Source: Branchiostoma lanceolatum (lineage: Eukaryota > Chordata > Leptocardii > Amphioxiformes > Branchiostomatidae). Taken from it: a DNA stretch of 64,000 bases. Of the stretch, positions 46,319-60,200 are shown one piece after another. The stretch spans positions 16,196,769 to 16,260,768 of the forward strand of contig NC_089727.1 of the NCBI RefSeq assembly GCF_035083965.1. The letters run 5' to 3'. Position numbers and translations under genes: made by a program. The notes beneath the pieces are model-generated. The model had not been told where the DNA came from and made no database searches. It saw nothing but the letters and a program-made list of their open reading frames with translations. Every line of letters begins with the position of its first letter. Positions within the stretch are counted from its first letter, which is position 1.

Positions 46319-49300
46319 ATAACCCACTACGTTATGTGGACGTTTGATCAACGAGTTTGTTTGTTTGTTTGTTGTTATCAAGTATTCACTATCTGCAGAA
46401 ATGTAGATGACCTTACGGAAGTCCCTGTACTTTTGCTATGTCAGAGAAGCTAGCAGAATTTTGCAGCTTTATCCACATTGTTACTGTAACGGCTTCTTGC
46501 GCGTGACTAGCTTAGATATATGTTTTGTAGTTTACACTGACGTTGTTAATGTGAATGTGCACAGGAAATATGGATTACTTTGCCACATGTCAAGAGATAC
46601 GTTATTCTGATTCGCCGTCGAAGTACTACACACTAATGAAAAGCAACGTTATGAACATTTAACAGTTTCATCGCATTTGTTGTGTGCACTAATATAACGT
46701 TAAAATTTGGCCCAACAGTAAAATGTTCTTCTTGTATGGTTGCGAGCTTAGACAGCGTTTTGTACTAAGATACTGTTTTACAACTAGTTACTACGAAATT
46801 GTGGACGTAAACATCGTATCTACAGAGTGAATGTTGTCACTTTCTTAGCATTGCAGATTTTGTGACGAAACTTTGTGTAGTTAAATCGTTATAGCCACAT
46901 ACTTGTTAGACAGCTGTTGTGGATACGACGAAATGATCATACGTGTTCCCCCGCTTATTTTGTGTGTGCAATAAAGTTGAGTAACTGGTAGATTCATTGG
47001 TAGTATTTTTTAAAGTCCACATTAGGCTGACTGGGCACGTCTTCGTTTTATTGATAAAGCCTATTCATATTGTGAAATCAAACTCTGTTTTGCTGAATCT
47101 GCAATGACAGCATCGTGCCACAGAAATTACCATGACCGAACTGAGCGCCAAGAAAGTAACAGGTGTTTACATGAAGACATCGTAACGTAACAAATGCAAC
47201 TGCAAGAAAGATCACATGGCAGAGCATTGAAGATACAAATGAATGAAAAATTCTCACAACTGATATATGGGAAAATTAATAATGACTCAACATGATGACA
47301 TATTCTTTCTATAATGATTCGGGTGGCATTGCGTCATTCTTTGCGTTTGGGGATCCCATCGGACGGTCAAAGGTCAGTAATGGTTTCGTCACATGATGTT
47401 TTCTTTGCGCCAGGTGTGAACGGGTACAGGTACGACTTTGGACCAGGTATATTGACACTAAAAGCAATGTTTGCAGGTAGAGGCACCGGAATGACAAGTC
47501 CTGAGACAAGCAGGAGGACGTCTACGTCGTTTCTAGCATAGAAACACATATATTTTACTAGTGCCAACTTGATCAGAAAGCGGGGCTTGCGTTCTTGTTT
47601 AAGGGCCATGTCTAGATGTATGTAGGAGTCGTGTCAACGTGACGATCTTTTAAGGTAAGATGACTTCTGTTGCTCTTTTGCCCCTGTCACAAATCTTTCA
47701 AATCTTCAAATCTTTATTTGTTTGAACCAACTTCACAGAAGTACATATAATTCATTCAGATACATGCACTTCTGAATTGCGTTGATCTTACATATAACAT
47801 ACCTATGTACACAATATAACATAACAACAAACTACGACGCAGACTGCAATTGTCGTACAACAGGTTTAGGACGGAAAATCAATGACATTCTTCGAACAAA
47901 GCGGGTGAATGTGTTCAACTTCAATGCAACTGTTAAACGTTTAACGTTATAATTCTGACGGGAAAAGGGTTGCTGTTTTAAGTTTCTTGTCAAAGGTCTG
48001 TTCCGTCGACGTTTGTGATTGTACCACAGCTAGTTTAGTTCTGACACTTTGGTGCTATGCACTGGCTGACACAGGGGTCAACGACCTTTGTTATATGTCA
48101 TATGACAACCACAACTTGTGGCGTATTGAATGATGTAATGCTATTCATTTTGTATTACGCTTCAAGTTCATAATTGGAAACTATTTCATTTGGTTTCTTA
48201 AAGATGTGTAACTCAGACATAACATGATTCCGCCAGGGTACATAATTCCGCCACCCTGTAAAGATATGACCAAACAGATTTCCAACCAAACGTCCCCCAG
48301 TATATGCTGTATATCTATTCCGCATTGCGCTACCTGGGGATACTGCACTAGAGATCTCTCAAACCCACTGTTTTTCAAAGTGGCGGATTTATGCAACCTG
48401 GCAAATAAATGTTAATGGAGTTTAACATAATGTACAACGAGAAAAGCTTAAGGTTGCATCAAGGAGGTTAAATTTTAACCTCCTTGCTTGCATCATGTTT
48501 CCTCTTTCATTTTCCTCCTCCTCTTATTGCTACTGTACCCCATTAAAGCCTCAATAATCCCTCAATTTTTATATTGTAAAAGTAAGATATTTTGGTGAAT
48601 TGTCCTTGATGGGAACTTTGTACAGTACAGTATAGAATAGAATATTGTCAGCCCACTCGGATAGTTTATTCATTTGGGGGAATAGGTGTGCTGACGGTGC
48701 ACGTAACCTACAAAATGGACCCACATTCCATGGCTAACTTCAAAATTCTAAACAAGTGGTACAACACAGGTTTCCTGAATTTTTTTTTTATGACTCTTGA
48801 ATGTCAAGAATATTCTGTATATATACTAGTGTATGATAGTGCATAAATGTATGCTACCATACACAAACATCTAGTAGGTGCACCTGAGTGCATCCACAGT
48901 CAAAAACTAGGTGCATACCGGCCCAATTTTAGGTGCACAAAAGTGCACTTGCACCCAGTATTTCGAGCCTTGGCTAGCCTGAATAGCGGGCCAAGCCTGA
49001 CAATGATACAATCTAAGCAAGTGAGCCAATTACCTCAGCTGCAAATTTCACATTTTGTTTGTCCATTGGTGAGATCAAAGACATTATATATAATCTCCTT
49101 GGTGAGCAGCAGTTACTAGTTTTGTGGGGTATTATGAATTTATGACAAGGATACAATCCAAGCAAGTTAGCCATCCCTCTCCTGCAAATTTCACATTTTG
49201 TTTGTCCCTTGGTGAGATGCACTTACTAATAGCCTTTTGTCCAGGTGATTACTGCATTAGTCACAGTTCAATTCATCTGGCACTTTCAGGGTAATCTCAA

Positions 49301-51280
49301 ATGACATATTATATACATATCTGTCTACTTCTGAATAACTGCCCTGCAGCATTTCATGCCCCATTAAGTCTTAAATGGGTCTTAAATACCTATTAATGTA
49401 TGAATGTGGTTGCTAAAAGAGTAGAATCAAAGGATGTCAATCTAAAAATGTTTGCCAAACTTATGAATTTTCAGTGGTAGAAGTTCTAATAGTATAATAT
49501 AGAAGGCCAGAAGTCAATTTGCTCTTACTTGGAAACTTTGTCTAAGTTTCTATTCATTACAACAATTTTTGCTTTTTACAGACTACCTACCTACCTATTA
49601 ACTACCTAGTCCTTTGATCCCCATGGGGGACAAGTTAGACTACAAGACAAGACAAATTGTTTGGTTTTGATGAAAAACTTTGATTTGAAAGACAATAGTA
49701 TTGACACAACACAAAGGCATTATTCCGCTTGTCTTCAGGCACAAGGCATGTGACTAGTCACATGTGGAGGGATTCCCAGGAATGTGGTTAGTCTGGTTGG
49801 ATAGACGGTAGCACTTTTAAACAGGGATGTTTTTTTTTTTTCTTATAGATATGTGTCTGAATTAAACAAAAATTGTATGTTTTGGCATTGCTGGCAAGAT
49901 ATATATGTGTTTGTAAGTTATAGACATATAGCACGTAACAAATGTAAATCTACAAAATGTGTTAAAAAAAGAAAGTCTGATTTCTTGTGGTTTCAGTCAC
50001 CCCTGTGTATGAAAATGGTTTCAGCCAATTGAATTGTCTTGCATGCTCCCTAAAACATCTGACAGTCTAGAGGATACTGCCTTGCAGTTTGGTTAGGTTG
50101 ATCACAGCTTCCGATAGAGAGCATCTTATCTTTGAGATCTGATTCTGTAAGGACAATTGTGACATTTATCAACAATTCTATACTTTCTTGGAGTCGTCTT
50201 TGATGTTGCGTCATGATGGAATTCTTGAAAAGGTAAGTTTTCTGAGAGAAAGTTGATGTTAATTTATGGGACAATTGGAACCAAATTGTCTGAGTATCTG
50301 TGCCCAAGTCCAGCTGTCTGTAATGGTTTGTAGACTTTTTTTCTCAAAGTAGAACACATAAATTGCTCAAAAGATGTAAGAATAATATACCCCAGGTATC
50401 AATTTGCATGAAGAGTTATTTTTGAAAAAAAGAAATGAATTGAAGGAGAATGACTTGAAGTCACCACAGTTAGATTTGTAATGGGCTGAATTACTGAATG
50501 TTATTTGATGAGCAAAACTCCAATTTTGTCTGTCAGGATTAATGATAATTAGGGTGTTTTTGCAGTTTTATCTTTGGCATTCTGAGCTGTACCTTTGATG
50601 TTTAACTAATTGTCTCCATTTCATTGAAAGAATTGGCAAGGTTGCAGGTTTTGCTTTAACACGGTAAAACGTCTGAGTTGGGAAACTTAAAAGTCCTATC
50701 AAAATGTTGAAGACTGATGGACCCATGGGATATGATGGTTTAATGTCGGCACAAATCGTAACAATTATCACCAATGATTCCTTCGTGATTTGGTCTCTGT
50801 AATGGACTTAAGACTTTTTTTCTCGAAGTAGAACAAATTTCTTTAATGATGGAAGAATAGTGCCATCCAGGTATCTCACTCACACCTGTCAGGTGAACTG
50901 ATTATAAGACGAAGGTATATTGAAGTCACAAGACTTCCATGTGACGGTAATTAGAAACTGATACAATGCTCAAGCTGTCCCAGTTGCCCTAAGGCTATAC
51001 GAATTCTTGGTGGGGGTTCCCTTGAGGAATCTTTAACACTATTTATAGGGACCAATCTTTGTAACATAGACTAAGTTGAGATTTGAATGTGACATGATAT
51101 ATCTGCCATTGAGATTAAGGATTATGGCACTCATAAATTGTTTGCAAAATATAGTTTGAAATGTATTTTGATGATTTCCACTTCAAACTTCTTTATTTCA
51201 AAGTAATGAACTGATTCATTCTTTACAGACTTTTCAAGCACACTTTCTTTCGGAATCATGAATTTTCTGATTTCTTCCAG
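46319..51280. other. Intergenic region between the SLC17 array and OCA2
   Basis: No coding exon is supported. A possible polyadenylation signal of copy F lies near 46969. Two imperfect direct repeats occupy about 49008-49085 and 49150-49220 ('ctgcaaatttcacattttg'). Another pair lies at about 50325-50400 and 50795-50875 ('gactttttttctc-aagtagaaca'). A poly-T run lies at 49829-49841. Short open frames here have no family resemblance. OCA2 5' UTR exons may be hidden in the right part. Confidence 0.6.
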
Positions 51281-51294
51281 AGCCTGTTACTGTG

Positions 51295-54200
51295 ATGAGT
51301 GGAGGTGTGATCGCCATGAATCCTGTGAGCTACGGAACGTATCGCAGTCTTGAGGACACCACCGTGGACAGGAGGAGACACGTACCTTTCGTTCCGAACC
51401 GATCACAGACGCCGTCAATTCCCGAGGAAAACGCTACGGGCAAAGAAGACAGAGAAGTTGAATCTGCTTTTGACAACAATACAGACAATATGGAGAGAAA
51501 CCCACTACTATCAGAAGCAAGAGAGCCTTGCCCAAATGATCAGAATGGAAACAGAAGTAACCAAAGAAACAAAACAGTGAGGCCGAGGCCTGCCAGACCA
51601 CAATCAGCACCAAACGGGTATGATTTTATATTCTAGTAATTAACAATATCACCATCAATTTTTCTTTCTAGTTATTATCATGAACAATAATTTACTGTCA
51701 ATTATGAAGAGAGTACAGATATATATCTAAAGTATTGTATCAAATATTTCTTGGCCAAACAAAAGTGAGGAAAGATTAGTGACGTTTTAGTTTTAGCCTT
51801 TTTTTTAATAGAATGATGTAATTGACAATTTGCCTTTCTACTTTATGACAAGTTTACCGCCAGGAGCACTGCATAGCTACAGCAACATGCAAGCGCTGGA
51901 TGCCGACCTGGAAGCACAGTTGGGGGAGAGAAGGCGCAGTGCAAGCTCCCTGTCTCTGACCTCCCAAATGGAACTCCATGCCAGTGGCGAACATTTCTTC
52001 TCAATGTCCAAGGGTACAAGGTCAGACATACCTTTGATTGCCTCCACCTTGTAGTTTAGGTGCTTTGATGTTTTTACATTGTCTATAAGATCTAAGAGGA
52101 ATATCGTAATTCTGTCACTTAAAAACTGATTTCTCATGCAGGACATTTTGAGTCTGATTTGGAAACATTCAAGGTGTCATTTAATCATTGTTTATCACTT
52201 CAAAGCATAACTATTGAGTAATGAATTGATTCAAGGATGTGTCTTTTGCTTTGCTAAACTAGTGCTTTAAGGGCGTTTCTTTCAGAATCATGATTGATTT
52301 TATCTTTTACGTATTCAGGAAGTTCTTCAGACAGATGAAGATAGGAATCCTGTTCCTTATTGTCATAGCCTGCTCGGTAAGTTCTCTCTACTTTAATACT
52401 CATTGTTTGCAAAGTCTATAAGTTCTATGCTTTCATTTTGCCCTGAAGTCAAGTATTGATAAGTATTATTGTCATTATGATCTAAGACATTGTCTATAGA
52501 TGTGATGTTAAGTAATACAAAAATGATTGCTTTTTTTACAAATTCTTCTTTATTGTACTGTATCTTTGGTGTGCATATTTTAATGTAATGTTTTTTTTTT
52601 CCCTCAGATAATGTTTGGCAGTATTCCAGAGGGCAATAAGCATCCTGAGACCATTGCAGTTTCTAGTTCACAACCATACCGTATCCTTTGAACATCCAGT
52701 ATTGATGATGACATGGCTGTATGTGATAATCTATCAGAATGTGTATTTCATTTTCAGTTATTTCTTTGGTGAAAGTTTGGATGTCATTTTAAGGATTATC
52801 CTATCTATTCAGTTGGCAGAAGTGTGCAATATCAATTGGAAAAATACATTTCAGAATAATAACATTTTGCAAGCTATATACATGTATGAGTGGCACAATC
52901 CTTGACATATACTTAAGATAAGAATGTAGAGGTTGACATGTTGCACGGACAGGTAAAACTAGGTTTTGACGGGCCATTCGACCTACTAACCAGTATAGAT
53001 GCCACGCCTAACAACTCCATCAACGTGATATTGCGGTGCAACGTTACTGGAAATGCAACATTAAGGGTATGTATTATTCTATATGCATTATTTTTACCTC
53101 GAGACATTTATGTGTCTAGATATCATTTCTCTGATTTCCCAAATGCAACTATGACATTTCAAAGTCTGCACATTATTGGTTGATATTATATTCTGTTAAG
53201 AGAGAGGGTAGAACATTTGAGCTAAATCTTAAAATATCCCTTTTTGCTGACTTCAAACAATTGATGCATCATAACTTTGTCTTTTTAATTATTTCTTGTC
53301 ACTTGCAGATCCTGGCCAATTACACGCTAGTCGTTAAGCACCCCACAGACATCCCAAAATCAGACTGGGTCATGCAGACACAGAGAGTGCTCGTGGAGAG
53401 AAAGTAAGACATTTTTATCTAGTTTGTGAGTTGTTACCATACATTCTACTGTGCAATAAAGTTCTTCTTTCTATGAAAAAAAGTTAAGGTGTAACAGTAA
53501 CTGACAGTTGGAATTCCTTTGTGTCTTCATTTAAACTTCTATATTACTGTAAATGCAGAAATGTTCGCAGTGGTTTTATGTTTGCGGTTTTCGCAGCGAC
53601 CGCTTCACTGCGAACTTAGAACCACTGCAAACGTTTTAATTTGTCCAATACTGTAGCAGTATGTAACTATAGTGCTGTCGCGAACTTAAAACCACCATGA
53701 ACACTCCATTTTTGCTTAGCGTGAAATAAAAACCACGCGAACTTAAATGCATTTACAGTATTCAAATATCACAAATTACATTGTCAGTGTTCTGTTCTGA
53801 GAGTTCCTTCTTATAAAAGGACTGATGAAACAATTTTTCTTGCCCCCCCCCCCCCCAGGAATGAGAATGACCTGATAATGGTGGACATCACCACCGGAAT
53901 GGACGAGGCCACAGCGCTCACCCTGTCGTACATCGAGCTGCCGCCGGCCGTTGACTACAGCGTGCTGATCGCTGCCATCATCCTTGGATTTGTCTACGTC
54001 CTCATCACCTTTGACGTATGTTTGGTAGACATTGATGACATGTTTTGCTTGGTTACATGGTTTTCTGGAATTTCTGTGCTTGACTTTAGTACATTGTACT
54101 GGGAAACTTTGCAATTCTTCACTCATTTACTAGTATCTCATTAGATATTAGTGCTTTGTTTTATTTCACACACTCTAATTTATGTCCACAGATGTACATA

Positions 54201-57200
54201 GACTTTAAAGAAGGCAACATATTTTGTATTCAAGAAAAGTTTGAATATGGTTTTTGCTTCGTTGACAAATTTCCCCCAAGTTCCTGTAGCCCTCCCCCTA
54301 AAGTCAGCCATGGTTGTTGTTGCCACCCCCTAAAGAGCTAATGGTAACCGTTACACCTGTTTCCATGGTTACAGCTGGTGCACAGGACGATTGCTGCCAT
54401 CATCGGTGCCCTTGCCGCCCTCGCCGCGCTTGCCATGCTGAACGAGAGACCCAGCCTGGATCACATCATGGAGTGGATCGACTTCGAAACACTGTCACTC
54501 CTGTTTGGAATGGTGTGTATAGCACCCTTTTTACATTAGGCCATACTGCACAACAGTTACCTTTTTGCATGATTCATATTGTGTAGTTTTGAATGAAGTT
54601 GATATCATAGTCTCACAGATAACACTTTGTGTGCTACGCGTATTCCATAAAGAGAAATCACTAGTGATAATCCGAATTGTAATGTTATGCTCATCATTGT
54701 AAAATGAATGGTTTTCTCACACATAATGATTCATACATGTGTATGTTGCTTACCTCTTTTACAGATGATACTAGTGGCAATTTTCATGGAGACAGGATTC
54801 TTTGACTATGTTGCAATCAAGGTAAGATCAGTCACAGATCAGAAATGTTATCCTTTGTTTATGTCGCTTTTACAGTCCTCTCTGCATCTTTATACATTTA
54901 ATACTGTTTTTCATTATGGTTGTCTCTGCATCTTTATAAACTGTTTTCCATTATAATCAACCATTAAAGTATCTGTCCAGATCATTTCAAGGGGTACTAG
55001 GATTTGTTTTTGTCCTTAGCACCAAGGACAGTTCACCGCACAAAATGACCATCCCTGTCCTTGGTGCTGAACTCGATATCTGTTAGAAACCTCAACATCC
55101 AATTCAAAATCTATGCTTTCAAAGACTAAAGATGTATAAAATACTGTAAATTCATGTATAAACAACTTTTGTAATGTTTTCACCATATTCAAGTGTTACA
55201 AGTTGTCCCGAGGTCGTGTCTGGGTGCTCATCTTTATCCTGTGCCTGCTGGCCGGGGTGGTGTCAGCATTCCTGGACAATGTCACAACTATTCTTCTCAT
55301 GGTGCCAGTCACTATAAGGTTAGGAATACTGTTGTGAACTCTGATTTGATAAGATCTTTGAAAATGTAAGATACATGCATTACATTTCTAGCTTAGATTC
55401 CATACTCAAGATTGCACTTTCACAGTCAAATTCCATATTTTTCTAACTTTCAAGAAATTTTGAATGAGAACCAAATCATGATAGCATGTAACGAGCATAT
55501 TAAACTTCTTCTTTGCAGGTTGTGTGAGGTCATGAACCTTGACCCTAAGTATGTCCTGATTGCCATTGTCATGTTCTCCAATATCGGAGGGACCAGCACA
55601 GCTGTCGGGGATCCTCCTAACGTTATCATCATCTCCAATGCTAGATTCCAGGCTGAGGTAGGAATTTTTGGTATTCTGACAATAAATGATGTATTATGAA
55701 GTATGCAGTAAAACCATGAAAAAGGTCTGCATATGTATATATATCATTATTCAATATTTACCAGTTTGGCTTTGAGAGAGATACAGCAAAATCTGTCCAA
55801 CTAGCCAATGCTGACATATTCATCTCTGATTAAAAAAAAAAAGTATTTCATGGACACTTAATAATTGTGAATGATCAACTTTTTGAAATGATGGACTGAC
55901 TGAAGGGCTTTCTGTAACTGTTTTGTGTATTTTTTTCCATAGGGAATCGACTTTGCCACGTTCACGCTCCACTTGTTTCTGGGCATCATTCCTGTCTACA
56001 TTGTGGGTTTCATTCTCATCAGAATCATGTACATGTGTAAACAACTCTTCAACAAGGAACACCCAGAAATTGTTGGTAAGTACACAGTATTAGACTCTAT
56101 ATTGTGGCTTCTAGATATCGGATTCCTCTTAACCCTCAGAGAAATGTACAAACACATATTTTTGATTTTTGTCAAATAGCTGACAAAGACCGAGTGATTC
56201 GATTGAAATTTTTTAACAGTTTATTTCTCATTACATATTTTTGATATTCAACTTGTATTTTGTATTCAACACCATTTTAATTTCTTGGTTAACGGAATTT
56301 AAAAAAAAGCTATTTGTTGGTTGGGAAATCAACAGGAAAACAGAATCTCAGAGGAAAGTTTGTACTTTGGTGCACACAATTTCAGGGAGTGAACAGGGTC
56401 AGGTGCAAGTTTTTACCCCAGCCTTCCGATTTCATGATTGTTTTTTCTAAAATTTAAAAGAAAAATCCGTTAACCAAGAAATTAAATTGGTGTGGCCTAA
56501 TGTACAGTCATGTATTATTGTGATATTCAACTAAAAACTCTGGGAAATGAAAAAAATGTATTGATGTTTGACTAAGACATGTACATGTAGTTCTTCATTT
56601 ATTTGTTAAGTATGATTTTGATATTCCAGATTTGTTGTGACAATAAATGTTTTCTGTTCCAGAACTCAAGCATGAGATTAAAATCTGGAGGCAGACGGCC
56701 CAGAGGGTCACTCCTGCGAGTCGCGAGGAGAACACAGTGAAGGCACTACTCACACAGAAAGTCCTCACACTAGAAAACACACTCAAGAAGAAACTCTACA
56801 ACCTCAATAGGTGAGAAAAATATGGCTGCCACAATTTGATTTCTCATGCTTGTATCTAAAAGAAAGTACTTAACTGGAAAGTCAACTTGAAAAAAGAGCG
56901 TTAGGGTTAAAGAGCAGTGCATTCAGTTTTAGGGTGAATGCAGTCAAACCCAAGTTTTTCCCAAATTGATAAAGGTAACATTGTAAAAGAATGTGTATTG
57001 TGTTCAAACGATAAGAAGCTCAAAATAATTGTCACTTTCATACAGTCATACCTGATTACAAGGAATGTTATGATTGCTTTTCTAGCAGCAATTCTTTGAC
57101 TGTCAGAGTGTTATGTTCTTGCTAAATGTTATCCTGAATGTTTTCAGGCAAAGGCCAGAAGATACAAATTGGCAAGCAAGCCTTGCTGAGCTGGAAGGCA

Positions 57201-60200
57201 AGGTAAGAGAAGAAACCTTTCTTGTACATAAAAAAATGATGCACAATGATTTAATACATGTACAGTACAATACAATACAATGCAAACAATTGGTATGCTT
57301 AGTAAATTTGGGTGAATTGTTTTAGAATGATAATTTCATGTACTTGCCCAAAGGCCTAATGCTTAGTAATACGTATGTGTCTGAATCCCCCCACCCCCTC
57401 CCACAGTACAAGATACAAGACACATGGCTGCTGATGAAGTCAGGATTGGTCATGATGGCTGTTATCCTTCTCTTCTTCCTGCATTCCTTCGTTCCCAGCC
57501 TGCATCTCAATTTGGGTAAGTCAACATTTCTCTCATATTCTTCATTTTCCTCTTCTTGTAATATCTTTGGTTTTGATTATGAGAATTGTGATTGTGTGGT
57601 CAAGAGCTAACATAGCCAAAAAGTCACAGTTTCTGTTCCACTAACTGCATGGATTGTATAATAATTTGTGAACTGGGATTTTGTGGAAGGACTTTTGTTT
57701 GAACGGCCATCATCTAAGATCATAGATCTACAACAAGGTCATGTAGCCTTTTTAGAAATTCTCCACAAACTTTCTGAGCAATGTTGCCCAAATCAAATAT
57801 ATGTGTTAAATTGAAAAACCTCTCGCTAAAAGTTATAATCTTGCATTTGTAGGTTGGATTGCCATACTTGGTGCCATCTGGTTGATGGTTCTGGCTGACT
57901 ACAAGGATCTGGAGATGATCATGCACAGAGTGGAGTGGTCCACCCTACTTTTCTTTGCCGCACTCTTTGTACTTATGGAGGTAATTCAAAACAAATTCTA
58001 AGCTAGTTAATCCCCAGCATCTTAAAAGTTGAATTAGTAACCTTCAAAGTAGTCATAGTGTTATTTGATTTATAATGACATAATCAATGTAGACAGATAC
58101 TTTGTAGCACAGAAGATTTAGATGTACTGGTATTGTCTCAAAATTAAATTGTCTCAACATTTGAACGTCCAATATCAACTCCTTCCTTTATTTCAATCAG
58201 GCTTTACATGAACTTGGCCTTTTGGACTGGATTGGAGAAAGGACGGCAGAACTTATTCAGGTAAGAGTATATAAAGTCACATAAATTGAGCATAACATTC
58301 ACAAAAAAACGGTACTTCCTGTGGAATGTATATGTCATTTAGGAAGAGTCTTTCACAATCGAGTTTTCAACAATTGCACCATTATAGTAAACCATATCAT
58401 ATACAATTTGTAGATTTGACTAACCTTCTCCCTGCTGGCCTGCTGATGTAGTACATGTTGCTGTCAAAGCATTGACAGTTGGTCATAGTATGCATGTAGA
58501 ATTGGGGTAAGTAGAATACACAGGGATGGGCTCAAGCTGAGTTATTGGGGCCCCGATTTGGTTTATTTGGAACAACCTTTTCTATAACCCTATCATACCC
58601 TATCATGATCAAATTGAACCAGGAGCAAAATTCAAAACAAGAGTCCGTAGGACACAATTCTCCGTGAAGTATTTATAGTATGTACAAGTATTGACCCACA
58701 CAAATTGCATCTCTGCACAGTCCAAGTAGTGTTTTAGAGCAAGTAAAGAAAAAGTTTTTGTTTATCTTTTTCTTTCAATACAGGAGTGGTCAACCTGCTG
58801 AAAAGTATGTTTTTACAGCATGGCACAGATGGGATCCAGAAATTCCGGGAAAAGTCACAAAGTTAGATCTAGATGGCCCCTTTATCAACGAACCATTCAG
58901 CCTTACAACTAAGATGTATCAGAAATAACAAATATGCAGTAAATCCTCTTTCCACAAGTATTGCAGGCCGGTCTGATCTATAGCTATCAAGCTATTTGAA
59001 ATAAAAAAGGCTAATTTATATTATCGTAACATTTCACGAAGCTCGAAGGTCAAAGGTCACCAGATCTAACCACCCGGAAGTGACACTGGCGCGCGCACTT
59101 TTCTGAGAGATATTTCTCAACAATCTTTCATCCCCTGCGTAAGCTTTTTACATTGTCACAGCCTCCGTATTATAAACTACAAGTGTGGTAAGTTTAAAAG
59201 TCCAGAGATTTGCCATTTTCACACTGTGCGTAAAAGTGCATCGTCCGTCCCGTGCGCACATACTGTATGCGAGTTTCGAGTGGACACGGCATACTTAATA
59301 CACAGACTGGAGGTCACTGTGCACATGTTCGCAGCTAAAACTCACAATTCCCGTTGCCGCATTGGTATGTAACTTGGTATATCGTTTGCTAGGTTGCGTG
59401 TGGTGATGCACGTTGTCTATATTTCAATGTAACAGTGACTACACGATCTCAGCAAGTAAGGAAGATTTATACCCCGTATCTGCCTGAAGTATTCCAGTCA
59501 TGCATGACGGATTATAACATGGTCCCTATGGTAGGGTTGTGGGACATAGCATTAATTATAGGGGTGCAATTACGATATTGGATTGACGTTTAAAGTAGTT
59601 ATGGTGTAACAAAGCTATTGTGCATCACCACGCCGAACCAGGCAAACGATATGCCAAGTTACACACCAATGCGACAACGGGATCGTGAGTTATAGCTGCG
59701 AACGCGCAAACAAATGCATTCCCAATACTCCCAGAAGGAGGTATTCCTCCTTCCCGGAGTAATAACACTTTCAGTTAACAAAAAAGCAACGATTGTTCTC
59801 TTTAGAGCGTACCTGAACAAAACCAGCTGGCTGTTGCCATCATCCTCATCCTGTGGGTGTCGGCCGTGGCCTCATCCTTCATCGACAACATCCCCTTCAC
59901 CACGGCAATGATCCCCATCATCATCAGTCTCGCAGACGACCCAAACCTCAACCTGCCTCTCAGGCCGCTGGTCTGGTCCCTCGCCTTTGGAGCTTGTCTG
60001 GGAGGTACTGTAACTGTAAATGCCTTTAAGTTTTAGTAGTAGTAGTAGTAGTAGTAGTATCCAGTCTTAGATTATACTGCTGCAGGGTTCCCTGACGCAG
60101 AGGTAGGCAGCAGTCGGCCAGTCTTCACACAGCGCCTCCAAGCAGCTTTGTCCAGCGGGTCCACGTTGGTGAGGCCGCACTGATTTAATTTTGTGGTAAG

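Noticed and set aside
47309-47609. Overlapping short open frames on both strands
   Set aside because: No family resemblance, no splice or start context, and no paralogue in the window.
51292-51294. Upstream in-frame GTG as OCA2 start
   Set aside because: The next codon is a normal ATG at 51295; GTG starts are not expected here.
58785-58860. Possible extra OCA2 exon after a good polypyrimidine tract and AG
   Set aside because: Exons ending at 58260 and starting at 59806 join in frame and match human OCA2 without it.
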